NCBI GenBank assembly: GCA_963556255.1
Contig: OY744604.1
Span: 92,043,062-92,107,061 of the forward strand
Reading direction: 5' to 3'
DNA from: Allolobophora icterica
Lineage: Eukaryota; Annelida; Clitellata; Crassiclitellata; Lumbricidae
Length of the DNA: 64,000 bases
Shown: one piece after another, positions 11,440 to 22,188 of the stretch
How positions within the stretch are numbered: position 1 is the first letter of the stretch
Layout of the letters: every line of letters starts with the position of its first letter
Made by a program: the position numbers and the translations under genes
The notes under the pieces: generated by a model
What the model was told of the DNA's origin: nothing
The model's input: the letters and a program-made list of their open reading frames with translations, nothing else
Databases searched by the model: none

Positions 11440-11680
11440 TATTTATTTATTTTATCTATTTAAATTTCTATACAATCCTCTGTACACTCGATGAGGTCTT
11501 CAGATGAACTGATCTAGTCTCTCCTCCCACTCAGGAACCCACACACTGAATATTATGCATTTACGTGTATATATACACACACATACATATTTATATATAT
11601 AAAGGATTTGATTGATTGATTGATTGATTGAATTCTATGCATATATATATATATGTATATATATATATTTCACATCTATC
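11440..11680. repeat. TTTA and TGATT simple repeats with TATA-rich microsatellites
   Basis: A TTTA run near 11436-11456, a (TTGA)n run near 11607-11632 and (TA)n runs near 11640-11665 are visible. The TTGAT-type run is probably the tail of another short retrotransposon insertion. Confidence 0.7.
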
Positions 11681-11884
11681 TTAATAATTATTGGCCTTGT
11701 CTCCTATCTCTATGTCCGGGGACGTTCTGCCCAGTCTTGTAGGGTGATAGGCCTATATTTCGCATGTCACATCAGAATAAAATGTATAAAAAAAGAAGAA
11801 ATAAAGCAAAGTACATGATTAAATACTGTAAATCAGATTGCAATATGTCTTATCAACTCAACCCACCAATTTATGTTAACTGAA

Positions 11885-12203
11885 ATAGGGGGACCCTTCC
11901 TAGCGGGATTTTATCCCTTCTGGATTCCCCATTGTGTCCAAATTTAATCAGAAAGATAGCAGTTTATGCATGATGACCCTCGTTATAATACCGATGCAAG
12001 TATAACACATGATAATTAGGACAAAAAGCAGGAACTAAAAAGATTCTACTCCCAAAGAATGTACGCTTGAAAAGTATTTATATCAATTAATCAGTTATCT
12101 ACTGTGTTACTTTACTGTGCAATGTAAATAACGAAGTATTTGGCATTACTGTGTTGCTACGTTGGACCAATAAATGTTATTTGATTTGATTTGATTTGAT
12201 TTG
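11885..12203 (+). mobile_element. 3' end of a TTGAT-tailed non-LTR retrotransposon
   Basis: The segment has the same layout as the 3' region of the elements at 823-6550: a TAGCGGGATTTTATCCCTTC hairpin-like motif, a distal CCAATAAATG, and a perfect (TTTGA)n tail at 12180-12203. No coding sequence remains, as expected for a heavily 5'-truncated copy. Confidence 0.65.
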
Positions 12204-12696
12204 AACCTGTTTCTGCTTATGATTAACGAATAAAACCTGTCTTTCAACAACAAAATTTGCATCTGTTGTAGCTTCAGCCCAGAGAGTAAGGTTTCTAGAA
12301 TCCATGATTGTCTTGGCAGTCGCCGAGATTGCTTACCCTATACCCTTCCCTAATGCCAGTGTTTGCTTAGGGTAGGTTTCATCACTGTGTAATTTTTATA
12401 GTATTAATGTTTTCTCCTGCCTCGGCATCACAGAACCAGCGCGTATGTCACATGTAATATAGACCTATTTAAGGATTTGTTAATTTGCACTTACTTTAGG
12501 CCCGTGGGTTTCAGTGTTGGGCTTTGGTGCGCCCCGAACTTTCGGCGTAATCGCCTGTGGCCCTACGCGGTTGCGCATTCAGAGTATTCCTAGGGACGGG
12601 CCTGTAGAGCGGATGAGCTAAAAGAAATAAGAACTAGATAATAGGGTTAGTCATACACCAAACACCTAAAACTGAAGAATTTTACTACTTGTACAG

Positions 12697-12872
12697 TGTG
12701 CAAAACTGAGTACATTTACGCACGGTCTGGAGTCATCACGTCTCCGAATTATCCCGGAAACTACTACAATGATTTTAGCTGTTCCAAGTACATTTACGCC
12801 ACAGTTGGAAGTACTTTCGCGTTTATCTTCGAGGATTTCCACGTAGGAGATTACCCAAATGATTATCTCGAG
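12697..12872 (+). CDS. CUB-domain exon 1 (first half of CUB1) of the host gene
   Basis: The exon codes for the first half of a CUB domain, an extracellular beta-sandwich used for protein and carbohydrate binding. The diagnostic SGVITSPNYPGNYYNDFSC is present, with the first Cys near the exon start and FIFEDFHVGD later. The acceptor is TTTTACTACTTGTACAG at 12695-12696 and the donor GAG|GTCAGA at 12873. The exon begins with two bases that complete a split codon and ends on a full codon, the same phases as the exons at 15372 and 46759. The second half of the domain follows at 13564. The protein is presumably secreted or membrane-bound. No start exon is visible. Confidence 0.85.
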
Positions 12873-12997
12873 GTCAGAAACTTTTTCCTGAACTTTGACT
12901 AAATCTTATGTTATCTTGCTTTTTAGAATCGTTCTTTCTTTAAAACATTCAAAGTGTTATAGTTCTTTACGAATATAATTTATTATCTGCTCGATAA

Positions 12998-13265
12998 TGT
13001 AGGCCTAGTGGTGGTCGTGCGGATCTGTCATGCAAGAGGTCGGGGTTTCAAATACCCGCAAGGGCAGAAGTTTGGTTGGAGATTTGTGTTCCACCTGCGA
13101 CCCTAGCCAACCCGTCTATGATGAGTACACTAGACCGTACACTGGCGGTGGCAAGAGGGTAAGGACTTGCCATCCGCCCTCATACGCTGAGGCTAAGAAA
13201 TGAAGTCGCTAAAACTTCGTGCCTATAGATACTTCAAGGTGAGCTTAAGGGACTGATCTTATTTT
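12998..13265 (+). mobile_element. tRNA-derived SINE-like repeat
   Basis: A tRNA-like head has an A-box-like TAGTGGTGG near 13007 and a B-box-like GGTTTCAAATACC near 13045. A unique body follows and ends in a T/G-rich tail (TTGTTGTTCTTCT). The acceptor-stem and anticodon arms do not fold as a real tRNA. It lies in the intron between the two halves of CUB1. Confidence 0.5.
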
Positions 13266-13563
13266 TGTTGTTCTTCTAATTACTTAACCTTACTCGGTCT
13301 ACATTGTTCTTCCTGCAAATACCTAGTTCGACTAAGATTTTGCTCTGAAGGCAATATAATTTTTAATTAATATTATTCATAGTTTTGTATTGTTTTGCAT
13401 TCAGTTAGTTTAATGCAATAACAATGTTAAACTAGGTTTGATAGGTTGTCGCTGTTTAACGATATTATGAGACTTCACAAATCTTTCTGCAATTTAAAAA
13501 AGAAGTTCCTTTCAATCAACAAATGAAACTAAATAAATGAAAATGTTGAACTTGACGCAGTAG

Positions 13564-13729
13564 ATCCGGTGCCCGACCAATTCGAGCTTTCCTCGACAGC
13601 AGTTCTCAGGACATACGTTGCCTCTACCTTTTTCAATTCCGTGGTGCCTTCTGGTATATTTTGACTTCATCACTGACTCTAGTACGACCTTCTCTGGATT
13701 CAGCGTCGATTACTACACCAGTGATGGAG
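13564..13729 (+). CDS. CUB-domain exon 2 (second half of CUB1), GC donor
   Basis: The frame gives the second half of a CUB domain: two Cys separated by a loop, then LVYFDFITDSSTTFSGFSVDY, the usual hydrophobic strand, Asp-Ser turn and GF-x-Y end. Its length is 166 bp, exactly that of the equivalent exon at 42773-42938, and the phases agree (starts on a full codon, ends after one base). The acceptor reads CAGTAG; using the second AG (13562-13563) avoids an in-frame TAG. The donor would be GAG|GCAAAT, a GC-AG intron. If that donor is not used the exon would be dead, but the conserved frame and length argue that it is real. Confidence 0.75.
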
Positions 13730-14370
13730 GCAAATAAAATGACTAATAACTGTAAAATACAGTTCTTTACTATAGTTACGTGTTTTTATTTTAAAATAAA
13801 TGACACATAAGTTTGTGTTATTTCTGAAAAGCCATGTATTGTGTGGCTTACCTTATTGTATCATCCTAGTTCATTCCAATTTTTTATTGAGCAGTTTCAG
13901 AGATTTGTACGAATAAAGTAGTGTCAACAAAATATGATTCAACGGAGAGGACCTGTAGATGTGGATGAAATTATGTAGGCCAACACAGAAGCGAGCATAA
14001 ATATCTGGAGAGTCTTGGGGTGGCGTCAATCGACAATGACCGTGAGGTTCTACAATCAAGGGATCAGCTGCTCGTGAATCCTGTCGTAAACAGTCTAGGT
14101 TGACCGATGATATCTTCTAACATTATGTATATGTAGATACAAGACGTTCATTGACACCAAGCACCAAATTTAAGCACAGTTGAATTAATCCAATGCACTT
14201 CAGTACTTCACTGTATAGAGCAGCACTGACTTTAACCAACAGTTGCACAGTATTGGGGTTAAGCCAAAAGGAGCAAAAAATATTGCCATTGGCAGGGAGT
14301 TCAACTGCCAAAAATTTCCATTTTTGCTATTTAAGTCTTAAAAATACTTATAGTGGGCACATTAATCCTT
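13730..14370. other. Intron sequence, nothing recognised
   Basis: AT-rich with no clear coding frame or repeat structure. Short ORFs on both strands have no recognisable motifs. Confidence 0.4.
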
Positions 14371-14379
14371 TTGACATTA

Positions 14380-15196
14380 GTCCTTATGAGAAAAACCAGG
14401 ATTTAAGGAGAGAAAAGGAAGACGCAACGCTACCAGAGAGAATGGTGTTACGGACAAGAGGAGGAAGTCGGTTCCAAAGCGAGAGACCTATGCAGGCAAA
14501 TTACCTGGATTGAGCCCATAATTGTAGTCCTATCACGAGGAACTAAGAGGTCAAGACAATCAAAAGATGGGAGAGGACGCAGCGAAGCAGCAGAATGAGG
14601 CCGTTGAAGTAGATCTTGCAAGTAATGTGGAGCAAGACCCAATACTTAAGCACAAGAATAAGCACAATAGAATACGAGCAGAGAGAGGGAGCCAATGGAG
14701 TTGTTCAACCATGAAGGTGGAGATATGAGAGACCCGAGGGAGACAGCCAATTAGTCTAGCAGCAGCACTGAGTACCGACTGGAGAGGAGAAAGTCGGATC
14801 TTTGGGAGGCCAATAAGGAACAGGAAAAATAGTGAGGCGTAGATCGAGGATGAGACGGACCGCCGAGTACCCCGGAGACGCATAAAGTGGACGTAAGAGA
14901 AGCGGGTGAGATTGGAAATGTGCTCAGTAAAAGTAAGAATCCAGAGTTACACCTAGGTCGTGAACACACACTGGACGAGAAAGTGTAGAGGAAGAGGAGA
15001 TGGCAAAGGACCGATCCCTGAGGAACACCAAGGTTGAACGTGACCCACCGAGTTCTTGACACACCAGAGATGAATATTTGAGAGCGTCCAGACAGGTAAG
15101 ACCGAAACCAAAGGAGAGGAGTGCCATTAAGACCACAAGAAATCTCAAGGCGCTGGAGCAGGATTTCATGGTCAACCGTCACATAGTTATATGAAG
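14380..15196 (-). pseudogene. L2/CR1-like reverse transcriptase remnant
   Basis: The minus strand starts with VDHEILLQRLEISCGLNGTP and WFRSYLSGRSQ and reaches the RT block NLGVPQGSVL at about 15025. After several frame changes come a DLGVTLDSYF block and then an LHWLPLSARI block, in the order found in L2/CR1 non-LTR retrotransposons. The YADD region is not clear. The copy is inserted in the antisense direction in the host intron and is old. Confidence 0.75.
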
Positions 15197-15371
15197 AGCA
15201 GTTGTAGGGATCGTTTTTCCACTCACAATATTTATACATATATAAACGTATGAGTGCATACGCACATACATACATGCGTACGTACATACATGCATACATC
15301 TAATTATGCATGTACACACGTCCACATATGAGTGCGTATCACATCTGAAAATGTTTCTTTTGCCTGGGCAG

Positions 15372-15556
15372 GCTGTCATAATACCGTGTACACCGCTTCC
15401 TTTGGAAGTGTAACATCTCCGAATTATCCGAGTAACTACAGCTACTACCAGAACTGTAGCAACATCATCTGGGCTCCACAGCGAAGTCACTTCCATCTGA
15501 ATTTTCTATTCTTCGAATTACAGGACTGTGGATCGTGTGTTGGAGACTGGGTTGAG
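15372..15556 (+). CDS. CUB-domain exon 3 (first half of CUB2)
   Basis: The exon has the CUB signature FGSVTSPNYPSNYSYYQNC, an aromatic WAPQ strand and DCGSCVGDWVE at its end. The acceptor is TTTTGCCTGGGCAG and the donor GAG|GTAATT. The phase pattern (two-base start, full-codon end) matches the other first-half exons. It joins directly in phase to the exon at 13564-13729 (glycine codon split G|GC). The matching second half is not reached until 42773, because Polinton-1 and other repeats occupy the intron. Confidence 0.9.
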
Positions 15557-15599
15557 GTAATTTACAGCAGTAAATGTAAAAAAACAGGGAAAGGGTAAA

Positions 15600-17450
15600 A
15601 TCTGAGTTTGTGAAGCCTGTTACTGATTACACTGTGTGAACAGATTTACCAAAATGGTTTCTATTTACTTTTTTCTGTTCAATTATTACGGCTGAATAAA
15701 TTTGATTAAATTCCGAGACTTTGTTTATGTTTGGTTTGGCTTTGGACATTTTATGTTAGTTTTCTCTTTGCTAATGTTACATGACCTTTGTTTCACAAGC
15801 TATTTTGTCCTCGTGCTATTTTGTGAAACGCGTTTTTACCACACGCTCTTCTGGCTTCTACCCTCCTTTCCTCACGCTATTCTGTCATATTCGCTTTTGT
15901 CATTTGCTCTTAGTCGCTCCACCCAGTATTTTGCTAGTAGTCTGTTGGCAAGTGTGAAAAAGATATTTTTTGGGTAAAATCTTGGCAAATGTGATTTTTT
16001 ACATATTCATACCTCACTGGTCATGAAATATGTTATTGCCAGTTTTTCTGAGTGGTCCCGGGGCAATTTTGAATAGTATCACAAGTTACGTGTGATAAGT
16101 GCATGCAAATTATTGTTTGTTCTTCTAAAAACTATGCCATATGGCAACCTAAAATAGGCAGAAGCATTCATTTTTATATTTTAATATGTTTCTAATTAGT
16201 AATAACTCACTGTGTCTCAGAAATTTCGAAATGAGAAATAAAAAATTTGAAAATGTCGTGTAATAATTGTTATCGTAGTTGCAACCACATGAATTGACTC
16301 CATAGTCATTAATCCTCTTCTACATCTTGTCCATCTTATTTAGGCTGTGTGTTGTAACATTTGTCATTGTCTCCTGCGCACAGCAGCAGAGTTCAGTGCC
16401 GACAAGATTGTATTGTTTACGTGAGCATCTTCGTGAACATGCGTTGGTTGTGGATGCACAGTTAGCCTATATCGTACCAACTGCATAACTGCCTCAGGTG
16501 CTGGAGCTTCTTTGCTCAGTATTGGTAGCAGCCTACCATCTTCCAGTTGCCATCCAAGATTGAACAGTTGCTATCCAAGGTTGAATAATCAATCAATCAG
16601 TGCTTGCAGTGTTATTTGGTGATCTTGAAGAGCTCTGTTGTAATGGTTGCCATTGATTACCTGTAACACCGTGACTCTGCCATGCGTCCTGAAGACCATT
16701 TCCTTCAATTATTGTTCTGCCGAAGCATCGCAAGCCCACAACACAGTGTGGGATGCACCGAGGCATAACAACAACAACCTGTTTTGTACTGTGGATCTAG
16801 AGACTGCATTCACCACTGTTTCACCTCGTGACCCACACTACGGTACACTGCAAGGGCAGTTCCATGAAAACTCCCTCTTTCATCTTGGGTATCCACTTCT
16901 TTGTCAATGTTATCCATTGAAGCCCAAATTATCCTGTTACGCAGAAGTCCTGGTGGAACATATACACCATATTCTCTTACACTTTGGGAGATAGCATTGG
17001 TCGTAAGACACCTTTACGCCACACTTGCTTAGCAGTAATATCGCCTTCTGACTCAGGAAGTGATGATACATCCAAAGAGATCGGCCGACTGAGTATGGGA
17101 TATCTTGCCTAATGATCTTGGAACACCAGTAAATTGTGGACATCTCTGCTCTGAGATCTCGACCACGGATTATCGAGAAAACGATCGTCGATGGCGATAG
17201 TTCGGAAGAACTTTCGAGAAATAGATAATTCCGTTATTATACGGGGAAGAGACTGAACCAGGTGCAATCCTCGATCATCTTTCATTGGTCAAGATAAGCT
17301 GTGCTTTCTTCAGAAGACAGCTGCGGAGAGAAGAGAGGGTTGCTAGTTCTTGGCTTAAGTACCAAGAATAAAGCTGCATCAGCAGCAACATCATAGGCGT
17401 GCAGCCTTTGGATTAGTTAAATGTCATTGATGGGTGCACCACGAGTGGAT
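15600..17450. other. Intron sequence without recognised genes
   Basis: Mostly AT-rich. At 15780-15950 there is a C/T-rich stretch with repeated CACGCTATTCTG-like phrases. Between about 16640 and 17150 weak open frames exist on both strands, and the minus strand may be a decayed transposon protein, but no motif could be assigned. Confidence 0.35.
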
Positions 17451-17519
17451 GTAGATGTTGACAAAACATCTTTTAAATTGTTGGATACCCTGTAATTCAC
17501 AGTTAGTCAAGGAAAAGGT

Positions 17520-17674
17520 ACTGGAGTGGGACAGCAAGAGATACTGGACCTTTATGGATCTGGAGAAAGCCTTCGATAGAGTGCCTAGGGAGGTAGTATT
17601 CTGGAGTCTGAGGGAAAAGGGAGTGACGAAGAAAATCATACGACTGGTAAAGTCCATGTATGATGGGGTACGCA
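17520..17674 (+). pseudogene. Endonuclease/RT-type retrotransposon fragment, 5' of Polinton-1
   Basis: The frame contains FMDLEKAFDRVPREVVFWSL, the RT palm block carrying the first catalytic Asp region, and then VKSMYDGVR. It breaks off at the Polinton-1 target duplication, and the same RT continues at 39735. This shows that Polinton-1 inserted inside a retrotransposon. Confidence 0.8.
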
Positions 17675-18082
17675 AGTAGTAGACCAGGGAGCAGTTTGGG
17701 ACATTTTTCAATTGATTGGTTGGTTGATTGGTTGATTGGTTAATTAATTAATTAACAGTGCAAATCCCCATCACATGTGCATAAGGAGCTGCATCAGGAG
17801 CAGCATCAGCAGCATAATAGCCGCATAATAGCAGATCAGGTCTCATTTAATAAGCAGACGTTGGCTGTTAAGACACATACATGTCATGTATGCATACATG
17901 TATACATACGTGTATGCATACACACACAGTGTGTGTGTGGGTGTGTGTGGGTGTGTGTGTGTGTGCAATAGGCCTAAGTATCTTTCACGGGTTAAGGTTA
18001 TCCGGTGTTTTTGTAATGAATGAATGAACGGTTAGGATGAACGTCTTTATGAACTTCCTTTAATTAACAATCGTTCTCGCAA
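17675..18082 (+). repeat. Polinton-1 left terminal inverted repeat
   Basis: Reading inward from AGTAGTAGACCAGGGAGCAG, the segment matches the reverse complement of 39320-39728 with few differences, up to TTCTCGCAA. It contains subterminal simple repeats: TTGATTGG units near 17710-17750, CAGCAG units near 17790, and a CA/TG-rich tract at 17880-17965 whose length differs between the two copies. Confidence 0.93.
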
Positions 18083-18091
18083 TCAATGCTA

Positions 18092-18805
18092 GTATAGTTC
18101 AAGGCTCAGTCTTAGGACCTACCAACTTCTCCATTGCTGGTTCAGACCTGCACCCTTTTCAGTCTCTTAATCTTATGTTAAAATTTGCAGATGACACTTA
18201 CCTCCTTACTGGATCATCCCAAGCTCATACTATTCCATCTGAACTGCATTTAATCTCTACCTGGGCTTTTGCCAATAACCTTACCTTAAATAGCTCTAAA
18301 TCTAAAGAAATGATTATTTTCCGCCCTCGACACCTATTTGACCCTCCTCCTCCATATCATAGTATTACCCGAGTTAAAACTTTGAAGATACTGGGTGTCA
18401 TCCTTCAGGATAATCTCAAACTCACAGCCCTTGCTCTTCCTCTTTTTATGCGATCAGAAAACTCAACACCCATGGCCTTTCTTCCTCATCCATCCATAAT
18501 GTAACCAAAGCCACTACCGTTGCTAAACTTATATAGCCCCCCATCCTGGTGGGGTCTTACCCTGGCTTCCGATTAAGAACGCCTGGAAAAACTCTTAAAA
18601 AGAGCCAAACGCCAAGGTTACCTAGAACAATCCTTTCCAACAGTCTCTGAACTTGCCAAAATAGCCGATGCGAAACTCTTTTTCTCCATATTACACAACC
18701 CTAAGCATGTACTTCATCAACTGCTACCTCCACTCCGACCCCTCTCCTCTCACCAACTAATACCAAGAGCACACGACCATACTGACTTCTCTTCATTTTT
18801 TTGTT
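18092..18805 (+). pseudogene. Non-LTR reverse transcriptase C-terminal part inserted in Polinton-1
   Basis: Directly inside the left terminal repeat the + strand reads QGSVLGPTNFS, then LKFADDTYLLTGS (catalytic FADD box), NNLTLNSSKSKEM and ILGVILQDN. Frameshifted C-terminal sequence follows to about 18805. It belongs to a CR1/L2-like clade distinct from the elements at 1-6550. It is a dead fragment. Confidence 0.8.
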
Positions 18806-18936
18806 AACAAGCTTAACAATCTTAGATGCAAAATTGACCAGTGCACTGCCAAACTTAAATGGAATGACTTGCTTGACAAGAAGTGATGTAGGTATGAAGT
18901 CCATCTGGCACTGTCTTTAGCGATGTACCACCTGTA

Positions 18937-19165
18937 ACTTACTTGGAAGTCTTGTCTCTTCTTAATCATACTATCCCCAAATCCTCTCCGATGGACTTCA
19001 TACCTACATCATTTCTTGTCTCCTGTTCCGATGTTTTCTCCCACCTTATCGCACATTTGGCCAACTTCTCTTTTACTGAAGGCTGCTTTCCATCGAGTTT
19101 TACATATGCTTTAGTCACACCTTTACTTAAAAAACCTGACCTGGACACCAAAAGCCTGTGTGGGT
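18937..19165 (+). pseudogene. Non-LTR reverse transcriptase N-terminal RT fragment
   Basis: The frame contains SPMDFIPTSFLV, then HLIAHLANFSF and ALVTPLLKKPDLD, the conserved opening of the RT domain in CR1/L2-like elements. It lies downstream of the C-terminal fragment 18092-18805 although it should precede it. This implies two insertions or a rearrangement. Confidence 0.7.
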
Positions 19166-19193
19166 GTCTGTGTGTGAACTTATGATCACTTAT

Positions 19194-20805
19194 TACAATT
19201 CCCGATTTTATGTATCGTATACGTATAATTGTAGGACTTCTACTCCTACCACAGTGTGACTAGGGTTGCTTGTTACAGAAAGTCTGTAATGCTGGTACGC
19301 AGTATTCGTTGTGAAGATTTTCCGTTTCTTTGTCGAACAACAATAACAAGTCTCTGACGTTTTATAAGTTCTATTTCAGCGACAAACAAAACTCGACTAT
19401 TTACATCAAGCGAAAGGAAATCACTATCGAGTATGTCATGTCATGACATTGTCATGTCGCTGTCGTCGCTTTGCGATGGTAGGCTACATGAATAAGATCA
19501 CGCGTAGTAGTATCTTGCTAGCATGCGAGACCAGAGCGATCGTTCTGTAGTTGCTGCATTGGAGCGGGTCTCCCTTCTTGGGGAGTGGGATAAATGTTGA
19601 TTGCGTCCATTCTTCTGGCCAGACTCCGGTCTTCCATACTGCTACACAAATCCGTGGAGTTTGGTCATTGTCATTTCCCCCCCCCCAAACCTGAGTAGTT
19701 CTACTGCTACATCATCCGGGCCTGGTGCCTTACGTGTTGCCGGCTTCAAAACTGCTCTTCTGATTTCATCTATCAATGGCGGTGGTTCTGTCTCTTGTGT
19801 GTCAATTTCTATTTTTGTGTTTTCATCTTCGTCATCGTATAGTTCTTCGAAGTATTCCTTCCATTTCTGGTTTACTTTCTCCGGTTCGACTAATTTCTTG
19901 CCGGTGTTGTCCTTTATAGCCGTAGTGCGGGGGCGAAATGATCCAGTCAGTTGCCTTACCGTCTGAAAAACAATTCTGCTGTTTCCTTTTCTTGCATTTT
20001 CCTCAAGCTCGTTGCATAATGTGTCCAACTCCTCCTGTTTGTCCTGTCGCAATCGTTTCTGTACCTCGGTTCGTAGCTTCTTGTATTCTGAAGGTGATGT
20101 CGTCTTGACCTCTCGCTTCTTTCTTATTAGGTCGAAGGTGTCATTGGAGATCCAGTTATTACGTTTTTGATGATTTTTCTGTAGTGTATCCGATATGACA
20201 CTTTTATTATCCGCTCTACTTAGAGCGTTATCTACATAATTTTTAGTGGAGGCATCTTGAGGATTAACGGGATCTTTTAAAACGGTTATAGATTTTTTTG
20301 TCATTGCGATATCTTCGTAAACATCGATTTTATGGTCGCTGGACGATTTACCGAATCGTATTATATTTTCCGTTCCCACTTTGCACAAGAAACCTTCGAT
20401 CGATTGCAACGTAATAGGTTGGTTTAAATAACCTTCTATTTTGTTTGACAGATTACCCAGTATCAAAGCAAACAGTTTGTTTCCGCGTAGATCCTTACAC
20501 CCTATATTACGTTGACGATCCGAGCCCACACTTAAAAATAGATTTCCGCTCATAACGTCACCAGTCTTAGAAACTTTATTTACACCGCTATTAATATCTA
20601 CGTAATTTTAACTAGCACCATCTTGGGGATTGGTAGGGTCTAACACGTTGACCAGCTTATGATAATCTAAATTAATATTCTCGGTCGCAGCGTTTGTTCC
20701 ATCCATACGAAGGAAAGTAGCATTTGCTTGAGACAATATAACTCCTCCTGTAATTACTCTTTCCGAGTATCCAACATCAGTATGTCCGAATTTATCCACA
20801 GACAT
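19194..20805 (-). pseudogene. Polinton-1 fibre-like protein B, split by a retrotransposon fragment
   Basis: The gene starts MSVDKFGHTDVG at 20805 and has the fibre-shaft repeat FLRMDGTNAATENINLDYHK with NVLDPTNPQDGAS. The shaft continues after stops at 20553-20215 (DPVNPQDASTKNYVDN). The expected C-terminal head is missing there, but a matching end (NTAYQHYRLSV ... VEVLQLYVYD) lies at 19331-19194, on the far side of a retrotransposon piece. Such shaft repeats resemble phage tail-fibre repeats and probably form a trimeric attachment fibre (inference). It is a paralogue of the fibre at 20900-21594. Confidence 0.7.
19485..20215 (-). pseudogene. RTE/CR1-like retrotransposon fragment inside fibre B
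   Basis: The minus strand reads WISNDTFDLIRKKRE, then WKEYFEELYDDEDE and KAPGPDDVAVELLRF, the endonuclease-RT linker and start of RT in non-LTR elements. A run of C (about 19677-19687) shifts the frame, after which the RT continues to RTIALVSHASKILLR near 19485. Both the 5' endonuclease and the rest of RT are absent. The open frame 20553-19642 fuses fibre shaft to this fragment without a stop, a chance chimera. Confidence 0.8.
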
Positions 20806-20899
20806 AATTAGTATAGGCCCTATATATATACAATGTATATATATTTTTTATAATAAAATAAACCGTTTGGTGAGCTCATGAGCTCAAAGGAGGATGAAT

Positions 20900-21594
20900 A
20901 TTACGATTTAAGTATCGTATATGTATAATTGAATGCTATGAAGTACTACGTTAATCTGACCGAGAATATGTTTTCGTAAATCTGTAATATTGATACGCAG
21001 TATTCGTTGAAATATTGAAAAATGACGGGGCGGTTGCGGTTCTCAATAACGGAGTCGTCGACGTTAATAACTTCGTAAATGTCGAATGGTCATCGTTACG
21101 CCCTGATATGGTCCAAAACGCCGTGTGTATTCTATGTACATTATCGATGCCTTTCAACGCCATTCTCCAAATTTTAACCGGCTCGCGACATTTTATCTGT
21201 AACCAGCTATTTAAAGCCTCACTAGAAACCCAAGATCCGTTCAAACGATACGCGTTGAAACTATTAAAGCTCCGTACGCTCGATATCCGTCTATATGTGA
21301 ACTGGCACTAGCGACGAATCCGGTACTACTCTCGCCGGTTTCTAAATTAGGTATATATCCGAGATAACATTTTTTATGAGCATTATCTACGTAATATTTG
21401 GTAGCACCATCTTGTGGATCGGTAGGGTTCAACACGTTGAGCAGTTTATGAGAATCTAAATTAATATTTCCAGTTGCAGCGTTTGCTCCATCCATACGAA
21501 GGAAAATAGCGTTTGCTTGAGATAAAGTAACCCCTCCAGCGATTACTCTTTGCGAATATCCAACATCAGTATGTCCGAATTTATCGACAGGCAT
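20900..21594 (-). pseudogene. Polinton-1 fibre-like protein A
   Basis: It starts MPVDKFGHTDVG at 21594. One shaft repeat follows (FLRMDGANAATGNINLDSHK, then DPTDPQDGATKYYVDNA), and then a head region containing TGFVASASS. A frameshift near 21241 moves the head to a second frame with SWLQIKCREPVKIWRMALKG and NISTNTAYQYYRF. The head resembles a discoidin (F5/8 C-like) galactose-binding fold by its SSxxxxxWLQI pattern and hydrophobic ending, suggesting glycan attachment. The usual Polinton neighbour, the protease, lies just upstream (21645-22069). Confidence 0.75.
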
Positions 21595-21644
21595 ATTTTA
21601 GTATATATATACAATATATATATTTTTATATCAGAACAAACCGT

Positions 21645-22069
21645 TTATAACTTCAGAACTTCTTGAAAATTCGCGCCATCGTCCATCATTTTCAACACGT
21701 ACAAGCACAGATGACCGCAAAACACTTCGTTATCGGCCTGTATTCGTTCGCTGTTATAATAAACTGCACAGCGTAAATATTTCAGTAGCTCGGTAGGTGG
21801 AGGGAGACCGTAGCCATCGAAATATTTCGCCGAAATTTCGCCTTTCTTTTTAATCCAACACACCCAACGAGTCCCGCTTTAACTAGGTTAAGAATGCCGC
21901 TCTCGACAGTTCTCGGTCTCTCGGGCAACTCGTCTCGTAGGAACACGCCTCTACAGTGTGTGACATTTAGTTTCTTCTTACCGGCTTCTAGGAGTTGTAT
22001 ATTCGACTAAGGACCATTCGGTAACGCGACTCCGCAAACGTCGATTTCTGTAACACTTCTAAAACTCAT
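21645..22069 (-). pseudogene. Polinton-1 adenain-like cysteine protease, inactive
   Basis: The enzyme would mature capsid proteins, as adenovirus protease does. The reading starts MSFRSVTEI at 22069. CRGVFLRDELP and then SGILNL follow, and the C-terminal part (21863-21645) has YFDGYGLPPP and NEVFCGHLCLYVL, with the catalytic Asp region, Gln-side loop and nucleophile Cys in CGHLC. Lesions are a TAG near 22009, a frameshift near 21865, and Arg in place of the catalytic His in the TxWVCW motif. It carries its own start codon, unlike the Polinton-2 protease. Confidence 0.75.
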
Positions 22070-22188
22070 TTTATAAACAACGAATAGATTCTTTATGTGC
22101 TCAGCGTAACGAGTAATGTCCGTACGCTAATGTATGAATGCCTTCTTCCATTATTACTCGTTTGTCATCATCCGCGGATAATGCGACT

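Larger units (their letters stand above)
10992..12604. mobile_element. Candidate hAT element with CAGGCCCGTCCC ends, carrying nested insertions
   Basis: The left end CAGGCCCGTCCCAAGG and the right end CCTAGGGACGGGCCTG match as inverted repeats in 15 of 16 positions, and GGGCCCTACGC recurs just inside both ends. The 8-bp flanks do not form a clean duplication, so either it is old or the ends belong to two copies. A retrotransposon 3' end (11885-12203) and simple repeats lie inside. No transposase was recognised. Confidence 0.5.

Noticed and set aside
12998..13075. A true tRNA gene
   Set aside because: A- and B-box-like motifs exist, but acceptor and anticodon stems do not pair; a SINE head fits better.
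20553..20553. Fibre-reverse transcriptase fusion protein as a new enzyme
   Set aside because: The fibre head is found beyond the RT piece and the RT is truncated at both ends, so the fusion is an insertion artefact.
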